A stretch of DNA of 64,000 bases from Ascarosepion bandense (lineage: Eukaryota > Mollusca > Cephalopoda > Sepiida > Sepiidae), in the NCBI GenBank assembly GCA_037127315.1, contig JBBBDQ010001124.1, positions 3,149,501 to 3,213,500 on the forward strand, written 5' to 3'. Positions within the stretch are counted from its first letter, which is position 1. Each line of letters starts with the position of its first letter. Under the pieces are notes generated by a model. The model did no database searches, was not told where the DNA came from, and was given only the letters and a program-made list of their open reading frames with translations. The translations under genes and the position numbers were made by a program. Shown piece by piece: positions 27,335 to 41,100 of the stretch.

Positions 27335-30300
27335 ACATATCCTCATTATCCCCACTAAATTTTGACTAAATTGAAGCATGAAGAGAAAAGTTTTCAAGTC
27401 AGAACTTTTGGACACGCCTGTGCCCTTTTTCAATAAGACAAGAAATAAACAAAGTAGTGGGACTCACTCTTCCAGAGAATGTTGTTGGTTAGAGGGTTCT
27501 ATATGGAAACTATATTCTTTGAGTAAAACCAAATCTCTGTTTGATCCTTTAATGTATGATTCTATTTTAAAAATGTATCTTAACTTTGACCTGTGTCTTG
27601 TCAGCTTTTAAATGAAGATGCTAAAAGCACTATATATATATGCATAGTTGTATTATATCTTATATAACAAATGGACTTCTATTACATAACCCATATCCTT
27701 CTGGTATCATTTTAAAATGAAACCTTTTTCTTCCTCTATGTATTGTGAATTATTTTGCTTAAAGTATGTAATAAAGATGAAACAAAATCCTGAAAAGTTA
27801 ATGTTTGAATAGAAAAATGTTTGTATCAGTTTCAACTGATGCCAGGAAAATATGGGTTAAATAAGAAACTTCAAAATCTTTGACAATGGTTATTCCACAA
27901 TGATATATGAAGATATATATTAAGAAAAAGAAGAAAAAATATTGTCTGTTATTTGTATTTTGTAAAATATTTTGTTGTTTGTTTCCTGTGAAAAAATTCA
28001 AGGAATGTTTTCATTGTTGACTGCCTTTATCAGTGATTAATATTTTTGCTTCTGCCTGCTTTTCCACTTGCCCTTTCACCCAGTCTTTACTGTCACTGCA
28101 TGCAATTTTTGTCCTTTCAGAAGAATCCCCACATTCAGGATTTAAATTAGTTGCATCAAGTGATAGGTATTTTTTCAGAGTTATATTTCATACGGTACCA
28201 AGAACTTTTCCTTCTGTTGTTCTGAACAAAAACGAAAAAAATAAATTAAAAACTTTTCAAGCTGAACTTTCTTGAAAAAGCTATGCATACACAATATTAT
28301 TGATATTCCCCTAAACATATGACAGGGTTTTTCACAGTCAAGATCAAACCAAGAGCTATATTTTGTGTTTCAGAATTTTAGCCACAAAGTAAGGATTCAA
28401 AGAAAATCATTAAGTTCCATTCACTTATATTCCAATTCCATTCACTTATATTCCAATTCCAAGCAATTTTATTTAATTTTTTTTCTAAAATCCCAAATTT
28501 TAATATAAAGATCTTGTATCATTTAATAAATTAGAACTTTTTTGTTTTTCGTCTTGATTAGGTTACTTATGAAACTTCATCTCCTGGCCCTACCAAAAAA
28601 CAACCCCAAAAAACTGTGTGCCAAAAAGGTTTTGACATGGATATTGTTTTAACTACTTTCAGTTCATGGTAATGTTTATTGTTTTAAAAAGCAATTATTA
28701 GAATTGTAATAAAACCTAAACATGAAAGTGAATTTATACATTTCCTTTAATATTCATGTTGTAAATTCTTAAGAACAAAGAAAGTGAAGGTAGTTAAAAT
28801 AATAGCAGTGTCAAGGTGGTGGGGAGGTCTTTTTGGTGGCATATCTTTTTTGTGGTGGAGGGGAGAAGGTTAAACATTGCAAAAAATTCTTTTGTACATT
28901 TGAACTAGAGATTCAAAAAGTACAGTCTTTTTTTATGAAAAATTTATTCAATCTTCAACATTTATAATTATTTCAGTATGTGAGATAGATAAGAGGTCTG
29001 GTTCCATCAGAAAAAAATCTGGATTTTTAATTTAATGATCAAACCAATGGAGTCAGAATTAATGAGCATATGTGCTTAATAGATTAGTTTCTGATTAAAA
29101 AAGCAATTTCATTGCCATTTCATTTTTTTTCTTTTTTAATTTTCACACATGCTCATTGGTTTGGATTTTGTCAACTACACATTATAGTAGGATCAGTTGG
29201 ACACCATTTGTGAGCAAAAGAGCTACTATGACACAATTCACTCTATAAATTTGGAAACTGCATGCTGTAATGCTTGGCATTCATGCTAGAAGCTCCAATC
29301 CAAACATTTTGGAGTGTTTGGGTGTCAATCTGGGAGGATAGTCCAATGGATTCAGAAAGAGTTGGATGAGTAATGGTGATTACAAAGGTGTTTGAACTGA
29401 TCACTAGTGATGGCAGCATTATGCCTCTGTTCATCTGCCCACGAGGCCTCAGACTCCACACAGACAGTGATGTTCTGGGTCAAGATGGTAGCTGTTGGAA
29501 GACCCTATGTCTGCACATGCCACACAAGCAAGAGAACCCAGTCATGGCTGTCAGACAATTTCTGCAACTACATCACTCCTTACATCTGACTACTTAACTT
29601 CAGACTGCAACCCCCTTTGATTATGTGTGGGGTGCAGTAGATTGAGAGACGAACAAAACTCCTTGTAACACCAAAGATGAACTGATAGCAATGATTAAGG
29701 CAGCATTCACCAACTTAAGCAAGGATACCATCCAGAAAAGTTGGATGAGATTCTGAAGTCGTCTGGAGGCTATAGTTGAAGCCAATGGCATTTTTTTTTT
29801 TTAATAAATTTACTCTTTAGTAAAAAGATATTTTGTGAAATTTGGGTAAATATATCTGTTAAAATGAGATGTCAGTGTTATTTTTATTTTTGCATAACTT
29901 AGACAAGTTATCCATTGCACCCTGTATATTTGACATTATCAGTATTTCACTGATAAATGGGGGGAAAAAACTAAAACCCAAATCAGGAATCACATTGGAC
30001 TTTCTTTTTTTTTCTTTCTCTTTCATGTCCATCATAACAAATTCATCTTTAAAGTCCTTTTAATCCTTGCAGAGTGATAAACAAATTTTTTTTCCTACTT
30101 TCTTACATCTCATCCTTGACTAAACGCATCCTAAGGATTACAGTGCCTGTTTCACTAACATCTCTCACCTTCCTAACTACATTATTTGGTGCACACATTT
30201 TTGTCTTCATACACTGCTTCCCTTACAGATGGAAACCCTTGTGACTCCTTTGCGCAGTTCTGTGCGCACAGTTGGAACTGCCGTCAAGCACATGCCAGAC

Positions 30301-32554
30301 GTGGCTGAAGGCGTGGGCAAATTGTTTAATGTCAAAGGGGTAAGATGGTCTTCTCATCGTATTCTTAAAACGGTTTTTATTTCTGTTCCTGTCTCTCTTT
30401 TCATCTTTCCCCATGTCATGGTGATAAGGCAATATCTTTGACTTTGCCCCAAACCTCATGGGATTACATATGCATAGATGAAGAATAATTAATAGGAAAA
30501 AGGGTTAAAATGATTCAGGTACCTGTATGATCAATTACTTTAATAATACGAAATCAAAATATATTCATTTTTTTTAATTATTTCATATATAATCAGTATT
30601 ATTGTATAATATTTTTGGACGTTGATTGAAAAAAAAACAATTCAGTAACTAATGAAATATTTGCCTCATTTCATCCACTACTTTAATATATTCAAGAATT
30701 TCTTAAATAATATTGAATAAATATTTCAATATTAAATTTTATGTGCAATCAAATAGCATACAAATTCTATGCAATTGTATTGGTGTAGTTATGAATTATT
30801 TAATAACAAGGAAAACTTTTGCTAAGCCTTTTCCTATTTTGGTTATGAAATCATTGAAAATCTTTTGACAAAATCTGTTCTAATTTAAGACGTATTTTCT
30901 ATATCGTTGCTTCTTAACTTATTCTATACCACAGACAAGAAAACTACTGATAGTGTGTTGATTTTTGGTTTTTATCATGTTAAAATATTAACTGCAAACC
31001 AGTTAATTAGAAATAGCTTTTACCATTTACAGGACAACAGTGGGATGTTCATGTACCAGACAAAATTCTAAGTCACTGGACACTGTAATCACTTGCAATA
31101 TCTACCATGTCGGGCAAATCTCAGTTTCATTTAACTCTTCACATTCTGATTTATTCCAAGTGCATGAAAATAAAAGTTGTTGAAAATAATTTTAACTTCA
31201 TGTGTAAGGATAATTTGAAGATCACTTATGAAAATTTCAATAAAAACAATTCCACACGTTAAGGGTTTACATGTTTAAAAGCATTCAAATGTCAAACAAA
31301 GGACAGGAATAATTCAATGATATTGCATGTACAATAAATTTGTGAAATAACTTGTGAATATTCACTCGGTATTATTGACTGTTTCATAGTTGATAACATC
31401 TGTCTCTCATATAGATGTGCGTTGTAGCATAGTGGATATCAGCTCAGAACAATTTGAATTCCAGTTTAACTATTGCACACACAACTCAAATATGAGTATC
31501 GATTAAAATTAATGGTCTAGCAAATAAATTAAATATGTCAGTTAATTTTATTTTGTTAATCTCCGGAACTTACCGTAACACATATTTTATAGTTGACACA
31601 CACACGAAATAACTCCTTTCCAAATGAAAAATATTCAAAAAGTTCTACAATATAATTGTATTGAACTCTTTTTAATACAACTGTGTACGGGTCTTACTTA
31701 ATTATGACCAAAAACTAATTAATTAATATGCTCTTGTCTTACAATTAAGCACTTTTATTATCAGTATATTTTAACGATAAACAATACAAGATTTACCGAA
31801 CCGCACAGGAAAAAAACAATGTAAGAATTTCAAATATCACACTTGTTTAAAAATATACCAGTCCCAAACAAACATGAATATTTGCTATGTTTATTACAAA
31901 AAAATTGAACAGTTTCTTATAAGAATCAGATGGAAAGCATTCTTCCTATAAAAAAAAAAAAAATTAACTGAACACATTTTTACATGTAAAACAAGAATTT
32001 ATTCAGATATGTGAGATATCGTGTTAATCGTGGGAGATGTTTATAATTTCACTTTTAAAACCAGGAGTTATCTCCCTGAAATCAAAAAATTAAATTTGAA
32101 AACTGTATTATTTCCATATTAGATCAAACAAAATTTTAAAAAATCAACAACTTCCAAAAGCTATTAAATACTGGGAAAAAAAAATATCCTTATTAAAGAA
32201 GACAAATCTACATATATAAAATAACTTGGGGCATAGTAAAAACAGCCAAACTTCACACTGGTGGTAAAATATCCAGATTATGCCAGGAGAAAAAATTGGC
32301 AATTATGTTTTTCCCCAGACAAAAATGAATTACTAAATGAAAGAACAGAAATTATGTCCCAGTGTAATGATATCATTAAATACCTACAAGGATCATATAA
32401 TGATAGATGAAAGTGTTCCTAAACCTTTAAGTAACTTCTAATTTTGAAAATTGCATGTTAATAAAAGATCTCTGTTACATGAACGTTTGAGAAACAGTAA
32501 AATCAGTAATTGTAAATCGCCTGAAGAAACCAAGGTAGCAAAATAACTCATTTC

Positions 32555-32595
<41 letters not shown>

Positions 32596-34930
32596 ATTTG
32601 TTTAGCATTATCTTTTAATGGCTACTCATATTTGAGTGGATAGTCTGTTTTTATAATTTAAACTACATTTTTATAACTAAACCCAAAGGTATATGAAAAA
32701 AGATTAATGAAGACATCACCAAATCTTACAAAAAAATGCTCTGGATTCCTATATTGAAAATATCAACAAGGAAGCTAAAATTATTACACAGACTGGATTT
32801 AAGCAACAAGATAGAAATTTTAACTGGTAAGCAAGATTTTCCAACAATAAAAGACCACAAAAAAGATTCTCCCAATAGCCCCTCATACCAGCTCATAAAC
32901 TCAACAAAAACTGAAGTCGGTAAAATAAGTCATCCAATATTAAAAAAAAACAAAAACATATGTGGCTTACTGAGAATTGCTACTCAAGCCAATCAGTGGA
33001 AAAACAGGTGATTGTATTTCAAAAAATTCAAAACAAATATACTTTCAGAGAATATGACATTGATGGGTAAAAGTTTTTAATATCTAGAAAAGATTTAATG
33101 GAAGTGTTAAATTTTGCTAAATGGTACATAGACATACCATCTGAACATATCGACATAATTCTACATTGCCAAAAATCCATACTATTTCACAATGGTGAAG
33201 CATTGATTAAAAAAAAAATCAAATAACACATTTGATGTATCACAAGGCTCATATGATGGAGCCGAAATTTCAGAATTGATGGGAATACACATCCTAAATA
33301 AAATCAGCGAAATAATCCACATAAACAACCACCGATTATACAGAGATGACAGATTAATGATAGCACCGGACAACAAAATAGAAAATGATAAAATAAGGAA
33401 AATGCTTTACAAACTCTTTAATGATCCAAATTTTGAAATAGTAGTTGAAATAAATAAGGTAGTCCAATATTTAGATGTAAAATTTAATTTACAAATTGGC
33501 AGTGTCTCTCCATATATGAAAGCAAACACAACTTTAGAGGACGTAAACACATGTAACCATCCTAGAAGCATAATCAAGCACATTTATAAAGGAATAGAGC
33601 ACAGGCTATCAAAAATTTCATCAAACAAAGCAATATTTCATGAAAAAAGGGGAAAAAATTATGAAGATTTCCTAAAAAAAAAAAAAATCTGGCCATAACA
33701 TTTTAGAATACAAACCACAACCAAGCTGACAACTAAAAAACAATAGAAATCAAAACATTATCTGGTTCAACCCACCATTTAAGTTAGAAGTGAAAACCAA
33801 AATAGAACAAATATTTTTTTTTAAATTAATTCATAAGCAATTCCCAAAAAGCTCAGATTTATACAAAACTTTCAGTAGGAATTCAAACTGAGTTATAGCT
33901 GTACTAGTAATTTAGAAAAACAAATTAAAAAAAAAAATCCCAGAAACCTAAATTACAATGTACAAAACATCATTAACAAGGAATGTAACTGTAGGAACAA
34001 AAATAAATACCCACTTAACGGACTTTGTAATACAAAAAGGATTATTTACAAAGTACATGACATAAATGGTCAAAGCAAAACATATTTTGGATCTACCAAA
34101 GACAGTTCTAAAGTCAGATGGAATAACCATAAGTCTACATTTAAACTGGAAAACCTAAAAAATTGTACAAAACTGGTTGACCATGTGCGGAAATTAAAAT
34201 TAACTTGGGGCATAGTAAAAACAGCCAAAACTTACAGTGGTGGTAAAATATGCAGATTATGCCAGGAGAAAAAAATTGGCTATTATTATTATTTAATTAT
34301 TAAAAATAAAAAAAAATAATTAAAAATATTATTATTTAATTATTAATTATTATAATTATTAAAAATTGGCTATTATGATGTTCCAAGATAAAAATGAATG
34401 ACTAAATGAAAGAACAAAAACGATGTCCAAGTGTAACGGTACCAATAAATACCTACACGTATCATACACTGATGGATGAAAGTGTTCCAAGACCCTTTAA
34501 GTAATTTCTAATTTTTAAAATTGCGCATTCATAAAAGATCCCTGTTATGTGAGCATTTGAAAAACAGTAAAATCAGTTATTGTAAATCACCTTTATTTGT
34601 TTAGCATTATTTTTTAATGGATACTCATATTTTAGTGGATAGTCTGTTTTTATAATTTAAACTACATTTTTATAACTACCCCCAGCTTAAATTGTTTTTG
34701 AGAAATCTTATTTGGAAAATATCTATCTTCCAGCAGTACCAGGGAAATGTCATTAAATCTAACATGTCTTACCACTAGACTACAGAAGATTGCATAAAGA
34801 TCAGATAAAGCTCAATTTAAACATTAAATACATATTTTTCTGATTTCTTTTTATAGAACATTTTAATAAATTTCAAATATGTCAGTTAATGCCAGTTTCA
34901 TAAATTTCTGTATAATTTCATATATAATTA

Positions 34931-34988
<58 letters not shown>

Positions 34989-35153
34989 ATCCGCAGACAG
35001 ATCTGTTTCGCTGTATCACACACAGCTCATCAGTACAGTTAGACATCCGATTGCTTTTTACCCAGGATTGAAACCCAGCCGAATTGGTGTCAGTTGGCAA
35101 TTCTACCTTTGAACTATGGGCACTCGGTAGGAGGCAGACTAATTGACACACAT

Positions 35154-35195
<42 letters not shown>

Positions 35196-38100
35196 CTATG
35201 TCAATAATACTAAACAAATATTTACTTTTTTTTTTTTTTTTCTTTTTTCAAATTTATTATACATTAAATCATTCCTGTGTTTTGTTGGAAATTAGAATGT
35301 TTTGTTTTTTTTTGTTTTTTTTAACATTGAAATCACTCCAAAAGCTGGTAAGACTCTTTTAGTGTTTGGTATTACAAAATCATATGTATGCATCTATTAC
35401 CAAATTCTATCAACTGAAAATCAATGGTTATCATCTTGAGTACACCAAATTATTTGTACCCCTTCCTCATTTTTAGGATTGTATTTTGATTTATCTTCAT
35501 TATATCAGTTGAACTTTTCTTTATAATATCAAAAATTATTTTTTAATTGTAAGTCAGATTATTAAAAAAAAAAAAAAAAAAAACCTAAAATATTTAATTT
35601 GCTTAAAACTGAGATCTGTCCCTTGTAAAATCTTTGTTTCCTATCAATGTGTCTGCCTAGTTGTATGCATCAGTACATGTATGCCTTTTATGGTGCAATT
35701 TGTTGTGTCGGCTATAAACCTGATTTTTGTTTTTTCTTAAGTATGCTTGATACACAATATAGCATAATGAAGCAATTTTTGGCTTATTTTTTTTAAATAC
35801 ATTTTTTTATTATTAAAATGAAGTCATCAAAATTTTTGTTTTAACTCATTTATTTAAGAACTTTATTTTCAGCAACCCATATTAGAAATATGAATGTCAG
35901 GCAATAAATTTACTTTATTGTCTTAAATGGAGTTCATAACTGAAGTTCAGCATTTTTTTTATTTATTATTAATACTGTTCTACTTATTTGTTTCTATCAA
36001 TCAATTCATTTTAACTGTTTAATCTGCTTTCCTTTTCTTTTTCTTTTTTTTTCCTCTCTCTTCTTCCTCCATGAAAATGTTTCCTTTCAGGTGGTTGGCC
36101 ACAAATGACAGCTTACTCACTCCCTACATAAAACCAGTCATTAAATAGAATTACTCCAGGGTTTATGTAATCCTGTTAAATTTTTATAAAATTTATATGC
36201 CTTTTAAAAACAAAATAATTGGCAATCTATTAATTGTAGCGATGCTTGTTTATAAGAAAATTACAGCAAGTTTATTTAAAACTGCTTTTATTGAATTCAG
36301 ACAGTATTTATCCAATTTTTTATTACAACTTTCCTGTTTTCAGATGAGTTGCTGTACATTCAGATAACATATATAAATTTCTTGACAGTTTCATTTCATC
36401 TGGATACATGACAACTTATATGGAAAATGTAATGAAATATTGAACAAACAGACCTGGTTGGTTGAATTTAATAAAAACTTGTTAAAATATATATATATAT
36501 ATATATATAAGTTCATCATATTTTTTTTAGATACTTTTAATATCTTCCAGGAACTTTTAGAATTAAATTTCATATTTTAAATTCTGGTAGATTTTTAAAA
36601 AATATTTTCACATGGATTCATATTTTAGGAAATATTTGTTCTTGATCATTTTCCTACAAAGCAACTAGAACTTTTTTTTTTTTTTTTTGTAAGCATCTTC
36701 CATATGATGAAAGATTTTCCTTTAAAAACATTTTAATTCTAAATCAATCAAAATGATGCAACAGAACTAATTTCAATTTATTTTTAAATTCCAATCTGTT
36801 TTAGAAAATAAGTCTTAGGCAAGTACTTAGCATATTTCTAAGAGATCATTTCAAGTTCACTTGGCAATGCTTAGTGTCATTTTCTTTAAAAATATTTTTT
36901 ATTCTCCTAGATTCTCTTTTCACAGCTGATTCTTGGTCTTTTTTCTTCGTTTGTTCATTTTTATGCTCTTTATTCTACAGTTATCTAACAGTTACACAGT
37001 GACTAATCCTTGTTAGACCTAAATTTTATCTTTGTTCTGTTTACTGAGAAGTTTTTGGTTTGTAAACTCACTGGAAAATGTAAATAAGAGAAAAAAAAAT
37101 CACTTAAAAGAAGAAATAAGGTTCAGAACAGTTTCCGAAGAATAAAAGTATCTGTTGAAAACTATATAACATATTTTATTATACAAGTCAATATCTACAT
37201 AATAAAATAGGTATTAACCAATCAATATTGGTCGAATATATTTCTGTGCACTCTTTTGGCTTTATTAAAAGTATTGATAATAGCTTGTATGGTGGCGGTG
37301 TCAGTTTTTATTATGCAAACAGAATGCAAGATATTTTTAAATTTATAAATAAATCCAAAAGGTATAGGCCGTACAAAGATATATTTGATTAACACGATAT
37401 CCCACATAGCTGAATAAATTCTTATTTTTACATATGAAGATATGTTCAGTTGATATTTCATTGCTTCTATCAGTCTTTTATCCATTGATTTTGTTGATTT
37501 TGTTCTTTACTATTTCAACTTTATCTGCAGCACGTCATTGTTTTCCATTCTTATACTTGTCTTTTTCAACAAGGAACCACAATTTTTCTCTGAGATTAAC
37601 ATTTGTAGAGGTTTGGATTCATTCTATTAATTGGATGTTTTTTAAACTTTTTTTTTGGCAAAGTGAACAATAAGTCAGTTTTGCAGAATGTAGAAAAATG
37701 TTGTCTTGCATTGTAATTAAAGATTTTTGATAAAATACAAAATGTCATCTCACCTTCAGTCACTTCCCCACCACCATAATGTAGCTTCCCTGTGCCTTTT
37801 CTATAAATACTTTCATGGTAATTGTTCTGTTAAACTTACCTTTATCCCCTCTTTTAGGCTTGTACCTCTTTTCTTATTTTTTTTCCTTTATTCAAAATAA
37901 ATATTACTTTCCTCTATAGTACCTAGATTTTATAAATTTAAGTTCAGGGATGTGCGTTGTGGTACAGTGGATATCGGCTCGGAACGAGAAACTGCGGAGC
38001 CATGTTCGAATTCCATTTGAATCCATTGTATTCACTTACATGCAAATACCCTTGGGAAAGGTATTAATCTGCCTATTCCTTCCAGTTATGGGTTAAATAA

Positions 38101-41100
38101 CAGGACAAATTGGGTTCTATAGCCTTGGTCGGCAACCAGTCTACCGCAGAAAGCAATGGCAACCTACTGCGGGATAATCTTCTGCCCAGTCAGTCATGTC
38201 TCTTTCGCGACATGATCGCCCAAGCGTGTATCACCTATGGCACTTAACTGACTGACTAGATTGACCGCAAGATCTGACCATTTTACAGTTGAAATGGCTA
38301 GATTTTACTGAAAGTTCTATGCTATCAATTTCTTCTCTCTTACAGCTTCTTCAGTCATCTTTTGTCTTCAAAAATTTAAATGCAATGACGTTTGTTATCT
38401 TCTGTCTCAATTTCTGTTCTTTTATTGTTCTCTCCTTTCTCACACTAAATAACACCTTACTGCCTTGCTTGCCTGAGGGAAATGATTAAAAAAAAAAAAA
38501 TTAATCTTGATATTATCACAAATTTTGAAGGGACCTATAATTTTACTGCCTATAATACTCATCCAAAACATCATTTCCTGCACCTTTTTTCCATTGATTT
38601 TTTAAGATGTTAGTTGGGTATTTCCAAAAAGGACTCAATGTCTGGAGCAGAAGCTAAGTCCATCTAGTGTTAGCCTAAATTTATCACTAGACATTACAGT
38701 TGAGAAATCAGTTTTCATGTACTTTTTGTCTTTGTGATATCTACTTAAAAGGCTAAAGAAATGAAAACAATCACAATTCCTCGTATTCAACATCTTTACT
38801 TTATATGTGTAACACTAGTTTCTTTTTATATTTTCTTGCTGGCCAATTAAGTTTCTTTATTCGCTTTTTAGTTTTTCTCAAATTTTGTGACCTTTTTTAA
38901 AGCCAGTTTTTGCTAAGGGTTTAAATTTCTTTTTCATTGTTTTGTTATTGCTGTTCTGCTTGTTCTTGAGGTGATATTTCTTATAACCCATGGCAATCTT
39001 TATATATCTGAAATTAATACAGTTAAATATGAATAACTATACTCTGGTATATATTTATTTACAATACAATCAACAACACTCGAGTTGAACTGTCATACCA
39101 AATAAATTATTGAAGATATTTTTATTAAAAGCAATATAAGTTAAAATTCTGATGGCATATTTATTATTTATGTACAATATATAGATTTTTTTTTTTTTTT
39201 TTTTTTTTTTTAATGATTCTAGCTTTTGTGAAAGTTTTCCAGTATGCTAGTTGAGTTTTCTCTACCTTGATTTTTAAATGTTTGTAATTGACACCTAATG
39301 TTCTTCAAATTCTTTTTTTTTTTTTTTCTTTTTTTCAAGGAATAAGCCATTACCTCTTAAAAGGTTGAAAGCCAGTTTTGTACAATCTGATTAGTCAGTA
39401 TTTTCACTTCCTTTCATCCCACGAATTCTGTGAGCTATTTCGATGACTTTGAAATCCAATTCAAAATAATGCTTCACAATTGCCAGAATCTTAATACTTG
39501 TATCTAAATACTGTTTAATATTTTCGTTGTAAATTCTCAAGAATTAAAACAAATGTAGGAATTCACTTTCATATGTTTAGGCTTTATTAAAATTTGATTC
39601 ATTGCTTTTTAAAACTATAAACATTGCTGAAGAGTGAAGATAGTTTTAAAAAAAAAAAAAAAAGCAGTGTCATGGGGGGGGACAATTTTTTGACTATACG
39701 ACTTATTGTGGGCATATTTGTCCATGTTTGTCAAAATATTTTTGGTACTCTGATATATAAGATAGTGGAGTCATAGACTGCTTTTATGTATACATGAAAT
39801 AAGTATTTGAATAAAAAACCTATTACATACCAATCTTACAATTTCTTGGAAAAATTTTATCAAATTGTTCTAAAAATTCTTTTCAGAAAGTTTTACTTTT
39901 TTTTTTTTTTTTGTTTGGCAAATGTAAACTCCAGCTATTTTAAAATCATTAAATGCAATTAATTTCTTAAATTTTTTTTTTTATATAACTTTCCCAGGTT
40001 TTATATATTACTGTCCTCTATAGCGACTTTGCATAAATAATATATATTAAATCTAATACAAAATATTTCCAGTTTTAAAACAAATTTCTTCTCCATGTTT
40101 CATGCATATTTTTTTGTATGATTATAAAATTTTAAAGCAGTGTAGATTCTCTTCAGATGTTAAATTTGAATTTATGTAAATTTTGGTAAAAAGTAAAAAA
40201 AAAATGAATTAGATGAATTTAAAATTGTTGACTCACGAAAATCAATATCTTACACTCACTTCTAGTTTACTGCAACTATATATTTTTTTTTTAAGTGAGG
40301 TTCTTCTTCATAGGCCGTGTCCCTTCAGAACGTAGGCGATCATGGACTTTCACTTGGCTTTGTCTCTTGTCGCTCTCAAAATTCTTCCTCTTGTTATCTC
40401 TCCCAAACCCTACTCTGCCATCCATTTTCTCATGCCTATCAAGTAGGTCTTGCACTGCTTTCCCCTGTCTCTCTTTCCCTCTATCTGTCCTGTGAGTATT
40501 AAATTTTCCAGGCCCTCCTTCCTTGTTCACTCAGTTAAATGACATACGTGATACATGCTTAGGCGATCATGTCTCGGATGACTCATGACCGACTGGGCAG
40601 AAGATTATCCATTGCTTTCTGCGGTAGACTGGTTGCCAGCCAAGGCTTTAGAACCCAATCTGTCCTGTTATTTAACCCATAACTGGAGGAAAGAGATTAA
40701 TACCTTTCCCAAGAGTATTTGCACGCAAGTGAATGCAAAGAATTCAACTAGAATTTGAACTCGGCTCCCTGGTTTGTTCTTCTGAGCTGATATCCACTGC
40801 ACCACAAAGTTCAGTCAGTTAAGTGCCATACGTGATACATGCTTGGGCGATCATGTCTCGAAAGAGAAATGACTGACTGGGCAGAAGATTATCCCGCAGT
40901 ATCTAGTTACATGTCCCAAAAACCTCATTTGTTTCTTCCTTATATTAAGTATGAGTTTTCTCATTTCCATCATCTCCAACCTCCTCGTCGTTAGCCACTT
41001 GCTCAGTCCATGGTATCCTCAGCATCCTTCTCTAAAACCACATTTCTGCTGTCTCAAGCCTCTTTTATTCTTGAGGAGATTGTCCAACATTCACTGCCAT

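Noticed and set aside
28114..28166. Exon-like stretch after CTTTTGTCCTTTCAG-type acceptor
   Set aside because: Vertebrate SNX13 joins ARK directly to the M-x-T block, matching exons d and e. The stretch has the wrong phase and no family residues.
40295..40530. Overlapping open frames on both strands of about 60-80 residues
   Set aside because: They fall in the 3' untranslated part of the minus-strand LINE and show no protein motif.
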